Shown in pieces: positions 1-11,264 of a stretch of DNA of 64,000 nt. The notes beneath the pieces were generated by a model, which was not told where the DNA came from, searched no databases, and saw only the letters and a list, made by a program, of their open reading frames with translations. Origin of the DNA: Odobenus rosmarus divergens (lineage: Eukaryota > Chordata > Mammalia > Carnivora > Odobenidae); NCBI RefSeq assembly GCF_000321225.1, contig NW_004450398.1, forward strand, positions 1,463,198 to 1,527,197, read 5' to 3'. The translations under genes and the position numbers were made by a program. Numbering within the stretch: the stretch's first letter is position 1; every line of letters begins with the position of its first letter.

Positions 1-1240
1 TTGTTAATCCATTTTGAGTTAATTTTTGTGTGTGGTGTAAGAAAGTGGTCCAGTTTCATCCTTTTGCATATTGCTGGACAGTTTTCTCAACACCATTTAT
101 TGAAGAAACTGCCCTTTACCCACTGTATATTCTTGCATCCTTTGTCATAAATTAATTGACCATATACACATGGGTTTATTTCTGGGTTCTCTGTCCTGCT
201 CCATCGATCTATGTGTCCGTATTTATGCCAGTACCACACTCTTGATTACTATAACATTGTAGTGTAGTTTGAAATCAGGGAGCATGATACCTCCAGCTTT
301 GTTCTTCTCAAGATTGCCTTGACTCTTTGGGATCTTTGGTGATTCTGTACAAATTTTAGGATTGTTTGTTCTATTTCTGTGAAAAATGCCACTGGAATTT
401 TGATAGGGATTGCCTTGAATCTGTAGATTGCTTTGGGTAGTATGAACATTTTGACATTAATTCTTCCAATCTACAAGCATGGAATATCTTTCTGTTTTAT
501 TTGTATTTTTAATTTCTTTCATCAGTGTCTTACAGTTTTCAGTGTACAGGTTTTTCATCTCTTTGGGTATATTTATTTCTAGGTATTTTATTCTTTTTGA
601 TGCAATTATAAATGGGATTGTTTTCTTGATTTCTCTTCCTGATAGGTTGTCGTTAGTATATAAAAATACAATTGATTTTTGTGTGTTGACTTTGTACTGA
701 ATTTATAACTTTTCTGAATTTATTAGTTCTAACCGTTTTTTTTTTGTGGTCTTTAGCGTTTTCTATGTATAAAATCATAGTCTACAGCTAGTGACAGTTT
801 TACTTCTTCCTTTCCTAGTTGGATATCTTTTATTTCTTTTGCCCACCTAATTGCTATGGCTAGCATTTCCAATACTATGTTGAATAAACATGGTTAGAGT
901 GGACATCCTTGTCTCATTCGTGATCTTAACGGAAAAGATTTCAGCTTCTCACCGTTGAGTATGATATTAGCTGTGGGCTTGTCATACACGGCCTTTATTA
1001 TGTTGACATATATTCTGTTCATACCCATATTGTTGAGAGTTTTTTTTTATAAATCGATATTGAATTTTGTCAAATGCTTTTTCTGCATCTGTTGAGATGA
1101 TCATATGATTTTTATCTTTCATTTTGTAATGTGGAATATCATGTTGATTGATTTGTGGATGTTGAACCATCCTTTCATCCCTGGAATAAGTCGCTGTATG
1201 TATTTTATTTATAACCTTGCCCCTTGCCAAAATGGATTAG
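1..1240 (-). mobile_element. LINE-1 fragment, antisense (ORF2 part), broken by stops
   Basis: Read on the minus strand this is L1 ORF2 including part of the reverse transcriptase: the frame at 982-1230 contains STDAEKAFDKIQ, a family signature. Frames at 249-449 and elsewhere are interrupted, so it is not active. It begins outside the window. Confidence 0.92.
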
Positions 1241-1943
1241 AAGTAACTAACAAAGATCACAACAAAAACAATGAGATTTTTTAAAAGGAGGAAACTGTCA
1301 TTAAAAAAAAAATAGGAGGAAAGGAAAATAAAACAACACCCATGTTAAAGCACACTACTGCTTCCAGAGCTGGAAGGTACATTTGATCTGAGGTTCCTAG
1401 TGGCCAGAGCAAAAAAGGGAAATAGTCACAATGCTTACCATTCCGAAGTTGAAGACAAATTAAGAGCTCAAGGGAAACCTGACTTTCCTGGGTCTGAAGA
1501 ACTCAAGGCTTTCTCTTATCTGCCCTTTATCCAGGGCCCACAGCAATGTGCTAAAGCTGACACTGTCCTCGACAACGACCCTACGCAGTAGCAAATGTCA
1601 CATTCTCTAGAGCAGGCCTGTGACATAAGGCTGAGGCCAGCTCAGCAAACGCAGCCCTTTTTCAAGTGCCTCACCTGAGTATGGTTGTTTACTTTCCTGA
1701 CCTGTTGGCAGAAAGCAGGGTCTGTGCTTCAGGCAGTTCAGAAGATGATGGTAACAGGCGCTAGTAGATTTCAGAGCTATAGTAGATTTCAGATCCTTCT
1801 GGGCTCTGCGGGCTGTTAGTGCCTGTGACTCCGAAATCACCTTGTAACGGACCTAGGGTAGCGGTTGGAGAAGGGAGACAACTTGACAGGATTCCATGAG
1901 GCCCTAGGCCTGGGTTCAGCCAGCAATCCATCAGGCATCCCAT
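1241..1943. other. Sequence without recognised feature
   Basis: An A-rich stretch (1255-1345) is followed by moderately GC-rich DNA. I see no splice-bounded exon or repeat. Confidence 0.5.
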
Positions 1944-2115
1944 GATCCAGCCGGCCTGGGTTCAAATCCCAGCTTCACCACCCACTGAGTTCTGTGACTC
2001 AGCTAAATTACTTCACCTTTCTGAGCCCCGGCTTTCTCTTCTATAAAATGGGGTTTATAACAGTCTCTACTCGTTGGGTTATTGTAGAGATTAAAGGAGA
2101 TGCCATACATAAACA
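1944..2115 (+). repeat. MIR SINE
   Basis: The core CTGGGTTCAAATCCCAGC is followed by the degenerate MIR body (TTACTTCACCTTTCTGAGCC, ATAAAATGGGGTTTATAA). Confidence 0.85.
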
Positions 2116-2261
2116 AACACACAAAACCACATAATCCAGTAATTGTTGGCATTGCGATTCTTGTTCATAATTATTATTGCTATGAGTACTTTGTTAATTG
2201 GAATTGTTCAAAATAAATAATAAGAGGACTCAGTCACTAGCTTCAGGAGTTTACATTCATC

Positions 2262-2480
2262 AGTCTTGGCCTCACCTCCTCCAGGAAGCCCTCACTGACC
2301 GCTCCACCCTGATGCACCTAGAACCTCACATCCTTCCTCTATGCCCTTTTCCCATTGACCATTAGAAATGCATTTGGTGGTCTTATTTAAGTCCTGTCTC
2401 CCCACTGGACTCAAACTTGGGCTTGGCCATTTCTTGTTCTCCAGGGCTTGCCATAGTGCCTGGCATCTTGTAATTGATCA
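2262..2480 (+). repeat. L2 LINE 3'-end fragment
   Basis: The order CTCCAGGAAGCCCTCACTGA ... CTCCCCACTGGACTC ... CATAGTGCCTGGCA is the L2 3' end. Confidence 0.75.
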
Positions 2481-2804
2481 CTGCCTATCTGTTGCACAAC
2501 CAAATGGGGACAGGGCAGCCTCAGATTCCTTTCTTTCTCCTTCCTGGAGGAGAGAAAGCAGGTCAGGCATTCCTCGGCAGGGTGCCGATGAAGCTGAGGG
2601 TGCCCGCATGGGTGTCTGTCTGCAAGAGGGATTAACTCCCGGCCTTGGACACTGTGCCACACGTCTGTCTGTCTTCATGCTGTGGGGGAGCAGTTGGGAG
2701 TGGGTGAGGCCAGCCCAGCACAGCCTCAACTGCAGACTGAGGGCTGTTGCTGGGGAACGGGGAGCACCTAGCACAGTGAGCTAGTTTCCCACGCCCTCTT
2801 TACC

Positions 2805-2940
2805 TGTTCATTCAGGCATCACCTCCTTGCTGTGTGGCCTTGGGCAGGTCCTGTCACCTCTCTGTGCCTCAGGCGTGTCCTCTGTCAAATGGGACAACCA
2901 AAGTACCTCTCAGCATGGCTGACAGGGTGAGATATGAACA
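2805..2940 (+). repeat. MIR SINE fragment
   Basis: It carries TGTGTGGCCTTGGGCAGGTC and CTCTCTGTGCCTCAG followed by TCAAATGGGA. Confidence 0.75.
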
Positions 2941-3009
2941 TCCACGTTGCCCAGTTTGAGAGCTACTCTGAAGATGTGAGCTGTCTTCTGAAAATTCTTT
3001 AGCCTTATT

Positions 3010-3120
3010 TGTTCACCCGGCAAGGATTTATGGAGCACCTACTATGTCCCAGACCAGCTGAGTGCCAGGGCCTGGAGACATAATCAATGGGATCCCATTT
3101 CAAATAAACCAGATTCTTTT
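3010..3120. repeat. L2/MIR-class old repeat fragment
   Basis: GGATTTATGGAGCACCTACTATGT and the following AGTGCCAGGGCCTGGAGACA match a common L2-class segment; the subfamily and orientation are not assigned. Confidence 0.5.
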
Positions 3121-3384
3121 AAAAATGTTTATGAGACAGCTGGGGAAATGTAAACCCAGACTGGATGACACTGGATGGAATTCAGAAATGTGTTCATTTT
3201 CTTTTTTTTAAGCATGTCGTCATTTTGCGGCTATATTTTTTAAAAAATCCTCGTCTTTTAAAGACTCACACGAATGTGTTTACAGATGAAATGTGATGAT
3301 GTCAGGAATTTGCTTCGACATAATGCAGTCCATAAAACTAAAATGATTCCCAAAAACAAGTTTATTAAAAAAAAAGAAATCCAG

Positions 3385-3566
3385 GGGCGCCTGGGTGGCT
3401 CAGTCGGTTAAGCGTCTGCCTTTGGCTCAGGTCATGATCTCGGGGTTGTGGGACCAAGCCCCGCATCGGGCACCTGCTCAGTGGTGATTCTGCTTCTCCC
3501 TCTCCCTCTGTGATCTCTCTGGCTTTCACTCTGTCTCAAATAAGTAAACAAAACCTTAAAAAAAAA
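3385..3566 (+). repeat. Can-SINE (tRNA-Lys SINE), full length
   Basis: It starts with GGGCGCCTGGGTGGCTCAG and ends in a poly(A) tail. A short duplication AAATCCAG flanks it (3377-3384 and 3567-3574). Confidence 0.93.
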
Positions 3567-4028
3567 AAATCCAGTGGTGGAGAGGACGTAGGGGGAGCAT
3601 GGATTAGATCAGTAGATGTTGTAATAGTACTTGGTGAGTTTAGCGAAAATGCAATCCCTTAACTAAGTGGCTAATTACACACCCTGCGTGAGCAAGGCCC
3701 TAAGGAGAAAATGGGGAGCCAGAAGTAGGGTGGCCATGGTGGGAGTTTTGTGTTGATTCTAACTGGGCGGCAGTGCCAGGTGCATGCACTGGAGCACGTG
3801 GGGGTGGCGAGGGGTGTCCAGAAATTGCCTGCCAACCTCCTTTCCTTCTTGTTGGCCCTTCTCCTGCAGGAGCCTGCCTGCAAGCTTTAGCGACGAGAAC
3901 CCCAGACCTTGTGGAGGTTCATGGGGGTCCCTGGAGGCAAAGCCAGCACCGAGCTGTGCCCCCAGCTGTCCATCTGCCCCATCTCAACACCTGCCGGCCC
4001 TTGTCCTCTGTGTTCAGCATATACCCAG

Positions 4029-4240
4029 TGCTATGGACTGAATGTTTGTGTCCCCGCAAATTCACGTGTTGAAACCTAACCCCCCACGTGATGGTGTTAG
4101 GAGGTGGGGCTTCGGGGAGGTGATGACAGAGAAGATGGTTGCCTCCCAGCCTCGGGAACCATGAGAAATAAATCTGTGTTGCTTCCAAACCACCCCATCT
4201 ATGGTGTTCTGTCCTAGCAGCCGAAACAGATGGAGACACC
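4029..4240 (+). mobile_element. MLT1-type ERVL-MaLR LTR, internally deleted
   Basis: It opens with TGCTATGGACTGAATGTTTG, continues through GATGGTGTTAGGAGGTGGGG, and ends with GTGAGAAATAAA-like and TATGGTGTTCTGTCCTAGCA segments, the two ends of an MLT1 LTR with the middle missing. No coding part. Confidence 0.75.
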
Positions 4241-4554
4241 CAGCATAACATGCTCCGGGCCACATTCTTCATGGTCACAACCTACTGATGGATGGGGTCC
4301 ATGGTCCACGTGACACCCCACCGAGAAAAGATGCCCACCTCCCAGCCCTGGCTTCCAGAGGCTTCCACGGCAGGAGGCCAGGAAGGGATGTTCTCCCCAC
4401 CCTCCAGAGTCCTTGGGGCCCCACTCAGAGAGAAGGATGCTCTTTCCCGCATTACTGCGGCTCCCTGACACGGGCACCTGGGTCACCGATGGCTCACGTC
4501 AGGGGACAAAGGTGGGGATGACCCAACCACCCCAGTGTCAGCTCCTTGAAAAGG

Positions 4555-4800
4555 TATGAGTCCCAGCTCTTTTGGAAAGCTGTTTGGCAGAGTGTTTCAA
4601 GGGCCCGGAAAGGTCTACACTTTCCTTTCCAGTGATCACACTTCTGGGAATTTGCCTGAAGGAATTAATCCTAAAAAAAAAAAAAAAGAAAGAAAAAAAA
4701 AGAAAGAAAAGAAAGGCCATGTGCCTAGTGATTTCTACTGCAGCGACATTTATAATAGGAAATCATCAGGCGTGCCCCGCGTGTTGTAACTCTTGGTGGA
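4555..4800 (+). repeat. Old L1M 3'-region fragment with A-rich (AAAG)n tract
   Basis: CACTTCTGGGAATTTGCCTGA and CAGCGACATTTATAATAG follow the L1M 3' order, interrupted by an A/G-rich tract at 4672-4715. Confidence 0.55.
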
Positions 4801-4846
4801 ATCGTAAGTAGGCGTTTTTTAAAAGGGAGTCAAGAGAGCTCTTTAT

Positions 4847-5008
4847 CCACGCATCATCCCAGGGTCTTGGGATCGAGCCCCGCGTCGGGCTCCCTGCTCT
4901 GCGGGAAGCCTGCTTCTCCCTCTCCCCCTCCCCCTGCTTGTGTTCCCTCTCTCGCTGTCTCTCTGTCAAATAAATAAATAAAATCTTTAAAAAAAAGAAA
5001 AGAAAAGA
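4847..5008 (+). repeat. Can-SINE, 5'-truncated
   Basis: It lacks the tRNA head but has GATCGAGCCCCGCGTCGGGC, the CT-rich body and AAATAAATAAATAAAATCTT tail. Confidence 0.88.
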
Positions 5009-6539
5009 ATATGAAGTCTGGCATCTTAAGGCGGGCTTCTTTTTTGGAGGATCCTGTGGCTTTCTGGAAGGGAAGAGAAGGACAAGTGGAAAAACCCAGG
5101 GAGGCTCTTGAATTCCCCCCCAGGAGGCAACACCCCTCCAGACAGGGATTTGGCCTTTTTCACACTTGTCTGTGGCTCAAACAGCCCGGCCTCTTTCCTG
5201 GAGACTGAGGCAGGCATGTTTGCTTCTTTCTAAAAGGTTTTGAAAGCTCTTTATTTTATTGCAAAAGCAATTCATGTTCATTGTTAAAAAAAAAAAATAA
5301 GAAAGAAAGTACAGAACTGTAGAAAATAAAGCTCCTGCCCATCGCTCCCCTTCTCTTCAGAGGGCCACCTTCAGATGTTTGGGTCCTTTCTTTTATTTAT
5401 TTATTTATTTTCTGTATCAAGGGTTTTCAGACTTTTTTTTTTTTTAGCTCCAAGCCACAGTGAAAAAATAGATTTTGCATTGTAGTTTTATGCAATGCTG
5501 CTTATTATAAGAAATGCTGTGCGGGGTTGGGTCTGTTATTATCCCGTTCCATCCCATTCCATTCTGTTTAAAAGACAAGGCGGCTGGTCATAACCCAGCC
5601 GTATGGTTTCCCGTCCCACTGCTGGCTGGGACGTTCAGGCAAACAGGCTGTAGGTGTTCATGTTCAAGGTCAGCTGTCCATCCCCTACCGACCGCCTCCC
5701 TTCCTCCCTGCTCTACAACTTGCCTTTCCCACTTGAGGATTTCACAGCCCCATCTCCGGAACTGGACATACGGGGCTGGGACCACTTTTTCTTCCTTTAA
5801 TGGAGGCAGAGGACCGTCTGCAGTGACTTTTCATGATGTGTTTGTCCAGCTCCTTCTCAGTAGCCATTTGCATTGTCTGCGCCCTGGGCTGTCACGAGCG
5901 AGGTTCTGCGGGACGTCCCATGTGCGCACACAGCCGCAAGGACATCTGTGCAGTGAGATCCCAGGGCGGAACCCCCAGGTCCACAAGGGAGCACCTCTCA
6001 ACCACCTCGATGGCAGCCGGGAATGGTCCGGAGAGGGGCTCACTGAGGGGTGCTTGAGGGGTGGGGGGTGCAGGAGGACTGATTGCTCCCTGCGGGGCGC
6101 CCTGCATTCCACGACTACACAGGACTTCACTTCTGTTTCGTTCGAAACATGCTCACGACGCTGGTATGGGTGTGAGAAATGAGGCAGGCCCGGGATTCAC
6201 TTCTCCTTTCTCCTCCTTTGCTTCCTCTTTTGTCACTGGAGGGCTTTGGAGGAGGGGACCTTCCGCAGCCCTGATTCCACAGCCCTCCCATGCCATTGGC
6301 CTTTCTGGCCAGGGGTCTTAGGGCTCTCGTGTTGTGCGACATGGCCTGCTGGTTTGCAGGCGGGAAAAGCTGGCTCCACGCACACGTGCACACGATTCGG
6401 AATGGGGACCCCTGGCTGCAGTGAATTAGAATGAAAATTCGAGCAGTTAACATCAGAATTTATTCGTAGTCCTACCTTAGTTTCGAGGGTCTGACACAGG
6501 TGGCAAAACCTTGGGTCTTGATTGCTTCCTCACTGATAA

Positions 6540-6640
6540 TGTTTTAAAGAGGGGACAGCCAGTGCAAAGGCCCTGAGGCAGGACTGTGCTAAGACAGCAG
6601 GGAGGCCAGTGTGGCTGGAGAGGGGTGAGTGAGGTCAAGG
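6540..6640 (+). repeat. Ancient interspersed repeat, family not assigned
   Basis: GTGCAAAGGCCCTGAGGCAG followed by GGAGGCCAGTGTGGCTGGAG; the same order of motifs recurs, more complete, at 62490-63130. Confidence 0.55.
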
Positions 6641-7604
6641 TGTTTGGAGATAATCGCCGAGAAGAACGGGGCTTAGATCATCTAGACTTCTGGAGGCCTT
6701 AGGGAGGACCCTGACTCCTCTCTAGATTGTGAGGAAACTGAGTCAGGAGCTCAGGTTGGAGGGTTGGAGTTGGTGACTTGTGTGCAGAGTTCATTTGTTT
6801 GAGCGGGACCATTTTCTCATCACTGGGCCGTGGCTTGCTGTCCGCAGATCAAGACTGTGATTCCAGAAACAAATGGAAGCATGCTCATAGGCCTTATGGG
6901 TTTTTGTTCCTGATGGAAGGAGAGCTTCGGAACAATAGCGACACACTAGTAGCAGCCTCCCCCCGTGCCAGACAAGGTGCCATACTGCCCCCTTCATGAT
7001 TTTTTCTCCCTGTCATGGCCACACTGGGAACTGGCAGGACAGCTGAGAAACCAGGGGAGTCTGGAGGGAGGGGCCAGCTGAGGACTTGCTGCTGGGAAGG
7101 AGCCAAAGGGAACTTTGGCCCAGGCCTCGTGCCAGAATTGAAGTCATCACCGACCGTTTCCTCTGAGCAGAGGGGCCTGACCACCTGCCCCCCAACCCGC
7201 AAGCCCTGCTCAGGGCCTCTGGAGGTGGGACAGTTCCAGGCTTCCCTGGGCCCACAAGCGCAGCCCCCAGCCTGCACTTCTTCTGGCTTGTGGGAAAACC
7301 AGCCCAGAACCAAGTTCTGCAGCTGGTGTCAGGCGCCCCGGAGCTGGTGGACCAACACTGGCGTTCAGGTTCCAATTCCAGAGAACGCAGAAACAGGCCA
7401 GCAATGGTGTGCCAGGGAGAAAGCCCCAGAGGTGGAGGTCCCTTTGAAAGCCAAATGGGAAGCCCTGGACAGACACACATCCATTCCACAGCCCTGGACT
7501 GGAGGGGTGGGGTGGTGGGGGTTGCGCAGGGGTGGGTGGAATGTAAATCCCAGAGTCATACTTCTTTAACCCACAGTCACATGGTGCACCAGGCACTACT
7601 CTCC

Positions 7605-7745
7605 CCAAACCCTATGATGAAGCATTATCATTTCTGCTTGACAGATGTAGGAATCGAGGCCCAGAGAGGTTAAGCAAGGTGCCAAAGGTCACACAGCTGG
7701 TAATGGGAGCGGTGGCCTTTGGGGCCAGTCTTGTGTTTAGCTCCA
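7605..7745 (-). repeat. MIR SINE, antisense
   Basis: GGCCCAGAGAGGTTAAGCAA and GGTCACACAGCTGGTAA are the reverse complement of the MIR core. Confidence 0.8.
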
Positions 7746-7999
7746 TGCTGTGAAGAGGTTCTCGGAGCTTAGAGCCTTCCAGATCACCTAGACCTTCCAG
7801 GCCATAGAACCTCAGAGCCTTTCCCTCCAGCACAGCCTCCTACAGAGCCCCCTAGGGGAAGGAGAGGCTGACCCACGTAATGACAGCTCACCTGGGCCTC
7901 CATCCGGGCACTGGCTGCAGGTGCCACCATTCACGGACAGAGACCAGGGACTGCCTGCTGACCTGGGCCTCCTACTCTGGCCCCAGCAGACTGGGCAGG

Positions 8000-8197
8000 T
8001 AGCATTGCCAGATAGAATGGAGAACGTCCAGGTAGATGTGAGTTTTAGACAAACAAGGAGTGATTTTTCCTTGTTGCTAGTCTTAAGTATGTCCAGTGCA
8101 ATATTTGGGACATACGTACACTAAACAATCACTGGCTGTTTGTCTAAAATTCACATTTAATCGGGCACCTTGTGTTTTGATTTGCTACATCAGGCAG
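8000..8197. mobile_element. Palindromic MITE-like DNA element
   Basis: The arms mirror each other around about 8100: GTTTTAGACAAACAA on the left answers TTTGTCTAAAATTC on the right, and AGTATGTCC answers GGGACATAC near the centre. This is a short non-autonomous DNA transposon built as a hairpin; subfamily not assigned. Confidence 0.6.
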
Positions 8198-8539
8198 CTC
8201 TCCCAAGGCCGCTCTCCAGCGCCCCCTCACCCCCAGCTCACCCCATTTTGGCTCCATCTCTCGGCAGCAGAAACAAAGGGCTTGTCCAGGGCCAGGATAT
8301 GGGCACAGGGTCCCCCTGGCCTCAGTTTCCCCATCTGCCTGGCTCAGCAGTAAGAATCTCTGCTCCGCAGGGCTTCTTGGAGGAGGTGTCGTGTGACGTG
8401 TGCGGGAACTGTGTTTTGCAAACGGAGGAGGTATTATGGAAACATTAGGTACCAGAATTTGTTGTTAGGAGTAGCACAGACTGGTCCGTGGAGGCTGTTT
8501 CTGGGGACTGAGTTCCTTCTCTGAAGATTCATTATTTTA

Positions 8540-8745
8540 TTTTATTTTTATTTTTTTTAAAGATTTTATTTATTTATTCGACAGAGAGAGACACAGCGAG
8601 AGAGGGAACACAAGCAGGGGGAGGGTCAGAGGGAGAAGCAGACTCCCCGCCGAGCAGGGAGCCCGATGTGGGGCTCGATCCCAGGACCCCAGGATCATGA
8701 CCTGAGCCGAAGGCAGACGCTTAACGACTGAGCCACCCAGGCGCC
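8540..8745 (-). repeat. Can-SINE, full length, with perfect 19-bp TSD
   Basis: Antisense SINE from the T-rich tail to CACCCAGGCGCC. Identical 19-base flanks (8521-8539 and 8746-8764, CTGAAGATTCATTATTTTA) mark a recent insertion. Confidence 0.95.
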
Positions 8746-9230
8746 CTGAAGATTCATTATTTTAAACAAGCGATTTGTACGTGTCCTGTAAATGTCAGTA
8801 AATGGAAGGGAGTAAAAGGACACAGTCTCCTTATTCAGAGACTACAGTTTGTGGTGTTCTTTATCCTCGAGAAAGTGTGAAGGCATTTTCCCAGATGTGT
8901 GTGTGTGTGCATTCCCCCCCCCTTAAGAAAAAAACCAGGATGATCTGCATTCTTCTAGACAACTCGTTTTTCTTCCCCAGCTGCTATAATTTCTGATGTT
9001 CTGGAGGGCATTTGAGGGCGGTTCTCCCTTTCTGTCCTGTTTGTGTGATTCCAGGGATGTGGGCGCACATGTGTTCACTTCCCAGATCTCGTGCTGAGCC
9101 TTTTTGGGTTACAACACAACAGCAAAGTCTTTGGTGGGAACAGAAACAGTCACGGATGTCGTGAAAAGCCATGTAGCCCCCCCCCCTTTTGCTGTGTCCT
9201 AACAGGGCATACACGGGATGCCTGGTTTAA

Positions 9231-9426
9231 TTTATTTTTTTTTAAGGATTTTATTTATTTATATAGGAGAGAGAGAGAGAGAGCATAAGCAGGGGGAGGG
9301 GCAGAGAGGAAGAAGCAGACTCCCTGCTGAGCAGTGAGTCCACCACGGGGCTTGATCCCAGGACCCCAGGATCATGACCTGAGCCAAAGGCAGATGCTTA
9401 ACTGACTGAGCCATCCAGGCGCCCCC
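9231..9426 (-). repeat. Can-SINE, full length
   Basis: Poly(T), AAGGATTTTATTTATTTATA, a (GA)n tract and ending in CATCCAGGCGCCC. It abuts an antisense L1. Confidence 0.92.
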
Positions 9427-9434
9427 CCTTTTTT

Positions 9435-10428
9435 TAATTGAGATAAAATTCACATATATAAAATTTAACATTTCAACTATTCTGAACCCTACGATTCTGT
9501 GGCATTTAGTACATTCAAAATATTGTGCAACTACCCCCATGATCACCTTCCAGAACATTCATAACACACCCTAAGAGAAACCCCATACCCATTAGAAGTC
9601 ACTTACCATTCCTTCGGGCCCCAGAGCCACCATGAATCAGCCCTGTGTCTCCGTAGAATTGTCTATTCTTGAAATTTCATACAAATGGAATCATATGACA
9701 TGGGACACCTTTTCTGTCTGGTTTCTTTCAGTGAGCATAATGTTTTCAAGCATAATGTTTACATCCACCTGGTAGCACGTGCTAGTACTTCTTTCCATTT
9801 TATGCCCAAATGACATTCCATCATATGGAGACACAACATTTTGTGTATCCATTTATTGGTTGACGGACATCTGGGTCATTTCCACCTTTTGACTGGAGTG
9901 AATGTTGCCGCTATGAACATTCCTCTCTCTATTTTTGTTTGAATACCTGTTTTCAATCACTTTGTGTATATATTTAGGGCTTGGGCAGCAGCTGTACCAT
10001 TTTGCATGGCCACCAGCAACGTGTGAGAGTTTCAGTTTCTTCACGTCTGTCCCAGTACTTGTTATTTTCCATTGAGAGAAAAAAAATTTATGACCAACCC
10101 AGCGGGTATGAAGCGGTATCTCATTGTGGTTTTGATTTGCATTTCCCCGATGACTAATGATAGGGAGCATTTTTTCATGTGATTCTTGGCCGTTTGTATA
10201 TCTTTTTTGCAGAAACATCTACTCAAGTCCTCTGCCTATTTTTAGTATAAAAAAAGCAGTTTTATTTTATTTCTTATGGGAAAATATACATTACATTTTA
10301 CCATTTCAACCATTTTTCAGGGGACAGTTTGGTGGCATTAAGTACATTTGCAATGTTGTGCAACTATCACCACCACCCAGCTCCAGAACATTTTGTAGAA
10401 GAGACTATTTTTTAAAAGCAGTTTTAAG
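9435..10428 (-). mobile_element. LINE-1 3' region, antisense
   Basis: Two collinear antisense L1 3'-UTR/ORF2-end pieces (9435-10245, then 10246-10428 restarting in the 3' UTR). CATTGTGGTTTTGATTTGC and CGTTTGTATATCTTTTTTGC are diagnostic of the L1 ORF2 end read backwards. No intact ORF. Confidence 0.85.
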
Positions 10429-10632
10429 GGGGCGCTTGGGTGGCACAGTTGGTTGAGCGTCTGACTCTTGGTTTCAGCTCAGGTTGTGATCTCAGGGTTG
10501 TGAGATCGAACCCCACATCGGCTCCACACTCAGTGTGGAGTTTGCTTGAGGTTCTCTCTCCCTCTCCCCCTGCCATTCCCGCTCGTGCTCTCTCTTTCTC
10601 TCTCAAATAAATAAATAAATCTTAAAAAAAAG
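10429..10632 (+). repeat. Can-SINE inserted in antisense L1
   Basis: Head GGGCGCTTGGGTGGCACAG, (AAAT) tail. Flanks AAAGCAGTTTTAAG at 10415-10428 and 10633-10646 are a 14-base target duplication. Confidence 0.93.
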
Positions 10633-10845
10633 AAAGCAGTTTTAAGTTTACAGCAGAATTGAGAGGAAGGTACAGAGATTTCCCACGCCCCTCTCCCCCC
10701 ACAAACCGGGCATGCACAGCCTCCCCTGTTATCAGCATTCCCCACCAGAGTGAGACATTTATTTGTCTGTTTCTGCCAAAAAGGCAGTTGGGATTTTGAT
10801 AGAGATCACACTAATCTCTACATCAGTTTGGGGAGTCATGCCTGT
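10633..10845 (-). mobile_element. Antisense L1 fragments, left of nested LTR
   Basis: CAGCAGAATTGAGAGGAAGG is an L1M 3' segment read backwards, and 10770-10845 (GTTGGGATTTTGATAGAGAT) is L1 ORF2 read backwards, resuming after the LTR at 11265. Confidence 0.7.
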
Positions 10846-11167
10846 GATGGTTAGTTTTAAGTGTCAACTTGGCTAGGCTCTAGTAGTCAGTAATTCAAGT
10901 AAACACTAATCTAGGTGTTGCTATGAAGGTATTTTTAGATGGGGTTAAGTTCTACAACAAGTTGACTTTAAGTAAAGGAGATTATTTTGGTAATTTGGGC
11001 CTCATCCAATCAGTTACAAGACCTTAAGAGCAAAACTGAAGTTTCCCAGAGGAAGAATTATACCTATGGAGCAGAGCTTCTGCCTGAGGGCTTCATCTCT
11101 CTCTCTCTTCCTAGCTCTCTTTCTCTCACTCCATCCTATCCTGTTTGTCTGTCTGTCTATCTGTCTG

Positions 11168-11215
<48 letters not shown>

Positions 11216-11264
11216 GCATCTCCTTCCAGTACCATTTCTCTGATAGAACTCTGACTGATATACT
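10846..11264 (+). mobile_element. ERV-class solitary LTR-like element with internal microsatellite
   Basis: It starts TGATGGTTAGTTTTAAGTGT and ends TGATAGAACTCTGACTGATA, the ends of a common mammalian LTR. It contains a (TGTC)n(TATC)n tract and interrupts an antisense L1. No coding part is present; the family name is not assigned. Confidence 0.6.
11146..11214 (+). repeat. Microsatellite (TGTC)n(TATC)n
   Basis: About 6 TGTC units grade into about 12 TATC units, nearly uninterrupted; length polymorphism is likely. Confidence 0.95.

Larger units (their letters stand above)
5480..8000. other. Mostly unassigned upstream DNA
   Basis: Moderately GC-rich. A long chance frame (5514-6182, +) shows no domain and no exon structure. 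Contains one old repeat near 6540-6640 (CAGTGCAAAGGCCCTGAGGC) and a MIR at about 7605. Confidence 0.5.

Noticed and set aside
3385..3460. tRNA-like sequence (A-box and B-box like) in many places
   Set aside because: These are heads of tRNA-derived Can-SINEs, not functional tRNA genes: they continue into SINE bodies with A-rich tails.
5514..6182. 222-codon open frame on the + strand
   Set aside because: No recognisable domain, no supported splice sites, overlapping frames on the other strand of similar size; consistent with chance in GC-rich DNA.
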